From Rufibacter immobilis (lineage in GTDB: Bacteria; Bacteroidota; Bacteroidia; Cytophagales; Hymenobacteraceae): a DNA stretch of 64,000 bases. Every line of letters starts with the position of its first letter. Positions within the stretch are counted from its first letter, which is position 1. Made by a program: the position numbers and the translations under genes. Below the pieces are notes generated by a model. The model ran no database searches, was not told the DNA's origin, and was given only the letters and a program-made list of their open reading frames with translations. The stretch is taken from the NCBI RefSeq assembly GCF_003721565.1, contig NZ_RJJE01000009.1, forward strand, positions 744,001-808,000. Direction: 5' to 3'. This document shows, in pieces, positions 62,154 through 64,000 of this stretch.

Positions 62154-64000
62154 ATGGAGAATTTTGTTGTATCGGCCCGTAAATACCGTCCTACCACCTT
62201 TGACAGCGTGGTGGGGCAGCACCATATTACCACTACCTTAAAGAACGCGATCAGCAGCAACCACCTGGCCCAGGCGTTTCTGTTCTGCGGTCCCCGGGGC
62301 GTGGGTAAGACCACCTGCGCACGTATTCTGGCCAAGACCATCAACTGCCAGAACCTGACGCCCGAGATTGAGGCCTGCAACGTCTGCGATTCCTGCAAGA
62401 GCTTCAACACCAACAGCTCCTTCAACGTGCATGAGCTGGATGCCGCGTCTAACAACTCGGTAGACGACATTAGAAACCTGGTGGAGCAGGTGCGCTACGC
62501 CCCGCAGACGGGCAAGTACAAAATCTACATCATAGATGAGGTGCACATGCTCTCCAACTCGGCCTTCAACGCGTTTCTGAAGACCCTGGAGGAGCCGCCG
62601 TCCTACGCCATTTTCATCCTGGCCACCACGGAGCGCCACAAGATCATCCCTACCATTCTGTCACGGTGCCAGATCTTTGACTTCAACCGAATCCGGATTG
62701 AGGACATGGTGCAGCACTTGGACCGCATTGCCACCAAAGAAGAGATCAAAGCCGATGCCGATGCCCTGCACCTGATTGCCCAGAAAGCCGACGGTGCCCT
62801 GCGCGACGCTCTGTCTATCTTTGACCAGATGGTGACCTTCTCAGGTAACCACCTCACCTACAAGGCCACCGTGCAGAACCTGCACATCCTGGACTATGAC
62901 TATTACTTCAGGCTCACCCAGTTCCTGCTCACGCAGAACCTGAGCGGCGCCCTGCTGTTATATGACGATATCCTGAAAAACGGATTTGACAGCCACAACT
63001 TTGTGCTGGGCATTGGCGAGCACTTCCGGAGCCTTCTGGTGTGCAAAGACACCGTGACGGTGCAACTGTTGCAGGTCTCTGAGAACATCAAGGCGCAGTA
63101 CGCGCAGCAGGCGCAGGAAGCCTCCTTGAGCTTTCTGCTCTCGGGATTAAACCTGGTGGGCACCTGCGACCAGAATTTTAAGGCGGCTAAAAACCAGCGG
63201 CTGCACGTAGAGCTGCTGCTCATGAAACTGGCGCACCTGCCCCACGCGTTGCAGCTGGCCTCAGACGTCTCTTTGAACGGAGACGTCAAAAAAAAAACTG
63301 ACGGAAGTTCCGGCGTAGCCGCACCGGTAGCCAGTGGTTCGGCTCCTGCCCTGGGTACCTCATCTGTGCCTCCTTCGGCTACGCCGAAAATGCCTGCCCC
63401 TGCTCCGGCACCCGCGCCAGTTTCGGGCAGTTTTGGGAAAAACGGCCCCGAAACACACCACAACACCGCTCCGGCAGACATGGACTCGGGCGAAGCCCCG
63501 GTTTTTGACACCTACCCCAAGGAGGCGCCTTCACCGGTACCTTCTGCCGCTGCCCCGGCTCCCGTTCCGGCCCCGGCGGCCCCTATGCGCACCGTGGCAT
63601 CTCCGCTGGCCAGCCGCAAACTCTCCAAGCTCCCCAGCCTGAAGAACATAGAGGAAAAAGTGGCGGCATCGGCGGCGCCGATGGTGGAAGTGCTGGAAGA
63701 AGAGTCTGAGGCCTACGTGCCCGGCTCACTGCCCGCCATCAATGAATACAAGCTGCAACAGCTCTGGAAACAGTACACCGACCGCGTGAAGCAAACCGAC
63801 CGCACCCTGGAGTACACCATCCTGAACCGCGAGTGGTACTTTGACGCCGAGAAGGCCGAGGTACACCTGCAGGTGGAAAATGATGTGCAGGTGGCCGAGT
63901 TCAACAGCTTTAAGCCGGAGTTCCTGATGTACCTGCGCCAGGGCCTGGGCCACAACCGCCTGCAGGTGCACATAGACGTGGTGCAGCAGGAAAGCGGCCG
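62154..64000 (+). CDS. dnaX: DNA polymerase III tau/gamma subunit, 3' end outside window
   Basis: Clamp-loader ATPase of the replisome. ATG at 62154; no stop before the window ends (615 codons). AAA+ domain: Walker A G46-PRGVGKT53, zinc cysteines C65, C75, C78, C81, Walker B IYIIDEVH, sensor LATTE, arginine-finger region LSRCQIF. Domain III ends about residue 378. There a stem-loop and A10 run (63264-63297) occur; either frame change stops within 7 codons, predicting a 382-residue gamma form. Then comes a Pro/Ala linker with repeat copy 27 and a tau-type C-terminal domain (YKLQQLWKQYTDRV). The gene was overlooked by simple ORF calling because it runs off the end. Confidence 0.97.
   Translation, partial: MENFVVSARKYRPTTFDSVVGQHHITTTLKNAISSNHLAQAFLFCGPRGVGKTTCARILAKTINCQNLTPEIEACNVCDSCKSFNTNSSFNVHELDAASNNSVDDIRNLVEQVRYAPQTGKYKIYIIDEVHMLSNSAFNAFLKTLEEPPSYAIFILATTERHKIIPTILSRCQIFDFNRIRIEDMVQHLDRIATKEEIKADADALHLIAQKADGALRDALSIFDQMVTFSGNHLTYKATVQNLHILDYDYYFRLTQFLLTQNLSGALLLYDDILKNGFDSHNFVLGIGEHFRSLLVCKDTVTVQLLQVSENIKAQYAQQAQEASLSFLLSGLNLVGTCDQNFKAAKNQRLHVELLLMKLAHLPHALQLASDVSLNGDVKKKTDGSSGVAAPVASGSAPALGTSSVPPSATPKMPAPAPAPAPVSGSFGKNGPETHHNTAPADMDSGEAPVFDTYPKEAPSPVPSAAAPAPVPAPAAPMRTVASPLASRKLSKLPSLKNIEEKVAASAAPMVEVLEEESEAYVPGSLPAINEYKLQQLWKQYTDRVKQTDRTLEYTILNREWYFDAEKAEVHLQVENDVQVAEFNSFKPEFLMYLRQGLGHNRLQVHIDVVQQESG
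63264..63297 (+). promoter_or_regulatory. Stem-loop plus A10 slippage site in dnaX
   Basis: GACGTCTC (63264-63271), 8-base loop, GAGACGTC (63280-63287), perfect stem directly followed by ten A (63288-63297). One extra A gives AAC-TGA (63299-63301); one fewer gives stop TAG at 63316-63318. Confidence 0.7.
63420..63454 (+). repeat. Palindromic repeat, copy 27, inside the dnaX linker
   Basis: GTTTCGGGCAGTTTTGGG / AAAAACGGCCCCGAAAC: family core with TTTCGGGG for TTTAGGGG on both sides. It is read in frame as VSGSFGKNGPET. Arms are imperfect (one indel) but the match to the inverted family is clear. Confidence 0.6.

Overview
The window comes from a Bacteroidota chromosome, most likely a Hymenobacteraceae-type bacterium (Rufibacter/Pontibacter/Hymenobacter relatives). 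Support: two SusC/SusD pairs, a TonB-type plug fused into an alpha-2-macroglobulin, a T9SS-tail-like protein, TAnnTTTG-type promoters, no strong Shine-Dalgarno sites, and DUF families (DUF4434, DUF5009, DUF5017, DUF4112) typical of the phylum. The genus is inference. No rRNA, tRNA, CRISPR array, IS transposase or integrase was recognised.

Layout. 1-2.5 kb: the end of an SGNH hydrolase and a GH20 hexosaminidase. 2.8-6.5 kb: sucD, an erythromycin-esterase-like protein and a TlpA-like thioredoxin (minus strand). 6.9-12.8 kb: a 1957-residue thioester alpha-2-macroglobulin with a SusC-like N-terminus inserted in its middle. 13-18.3 kb: uvsE, a lipoprotein, a T9SS-tail-like protein, an acyltransferase and a Dph6-like ATPase. 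18.9-24.8 kb: a SusC-SusD-DUF5017 operon (plus strand). 25-45.5 kb: a long minus-strand catabolic locus: FAD oxidoreductase, SusC, SusD, GH10-like lipoprotein, DUF5009/NagX-like acetyltransferase, SSS symporter, two SGNH hydrolases, DUF4434 protein, AGE-type 2-epimerase, CstA-like transporter, GH20, lipoprotein. A divergent ROK regulator is at 45.7 kb. 47-52.5 kb: a second minus-strand unit with GH20, two SGNH hydrolases and an unknown secreted protein. 52.8-59.9 kb: housekeeping and small genes (DUF4112, GNAT, pruA, metallophosphoesterase, nucleotidyltransferase, membrane protein plus XRE regulator). 59.9-61.9 kb: an AT-rich GHKL-ATPase/PD-(D/E)XK nuclease fusion, a likely acquired defence gene. 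62.2-64 kb: the 5' part of dnaX, which runs off the window.

The two catabolic units plus the ROK regulator look like a system for N-acetylhexosamine-containing glycans: surface capture (SusCD), deacylation (SGNH), beta-HexNAc release (GH20), uptake (SSS), and 2-epimerisation (AGE). No sialate lyase, kinase or NagA/NagB is present, so the substrate stays open.

Three things deserve most attention. First, dnaX has a perfect RNA stem directly followed by an A10 tract, with stops immediately in both other frames, exactly at the end of domain III; this predicts programmed production of a gamma-type clamp-loader subunit. Second, about 27 copies of a palindromic repeat (core GTTTAGGGGC...GCCCCTAAAC) punctuate the intergenic regions, one of them lying inside the dnaX linker coding sequence. 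Third, the macroglobulin/SusC fusion and the GHKL-nuclease gene are unusual architectures.
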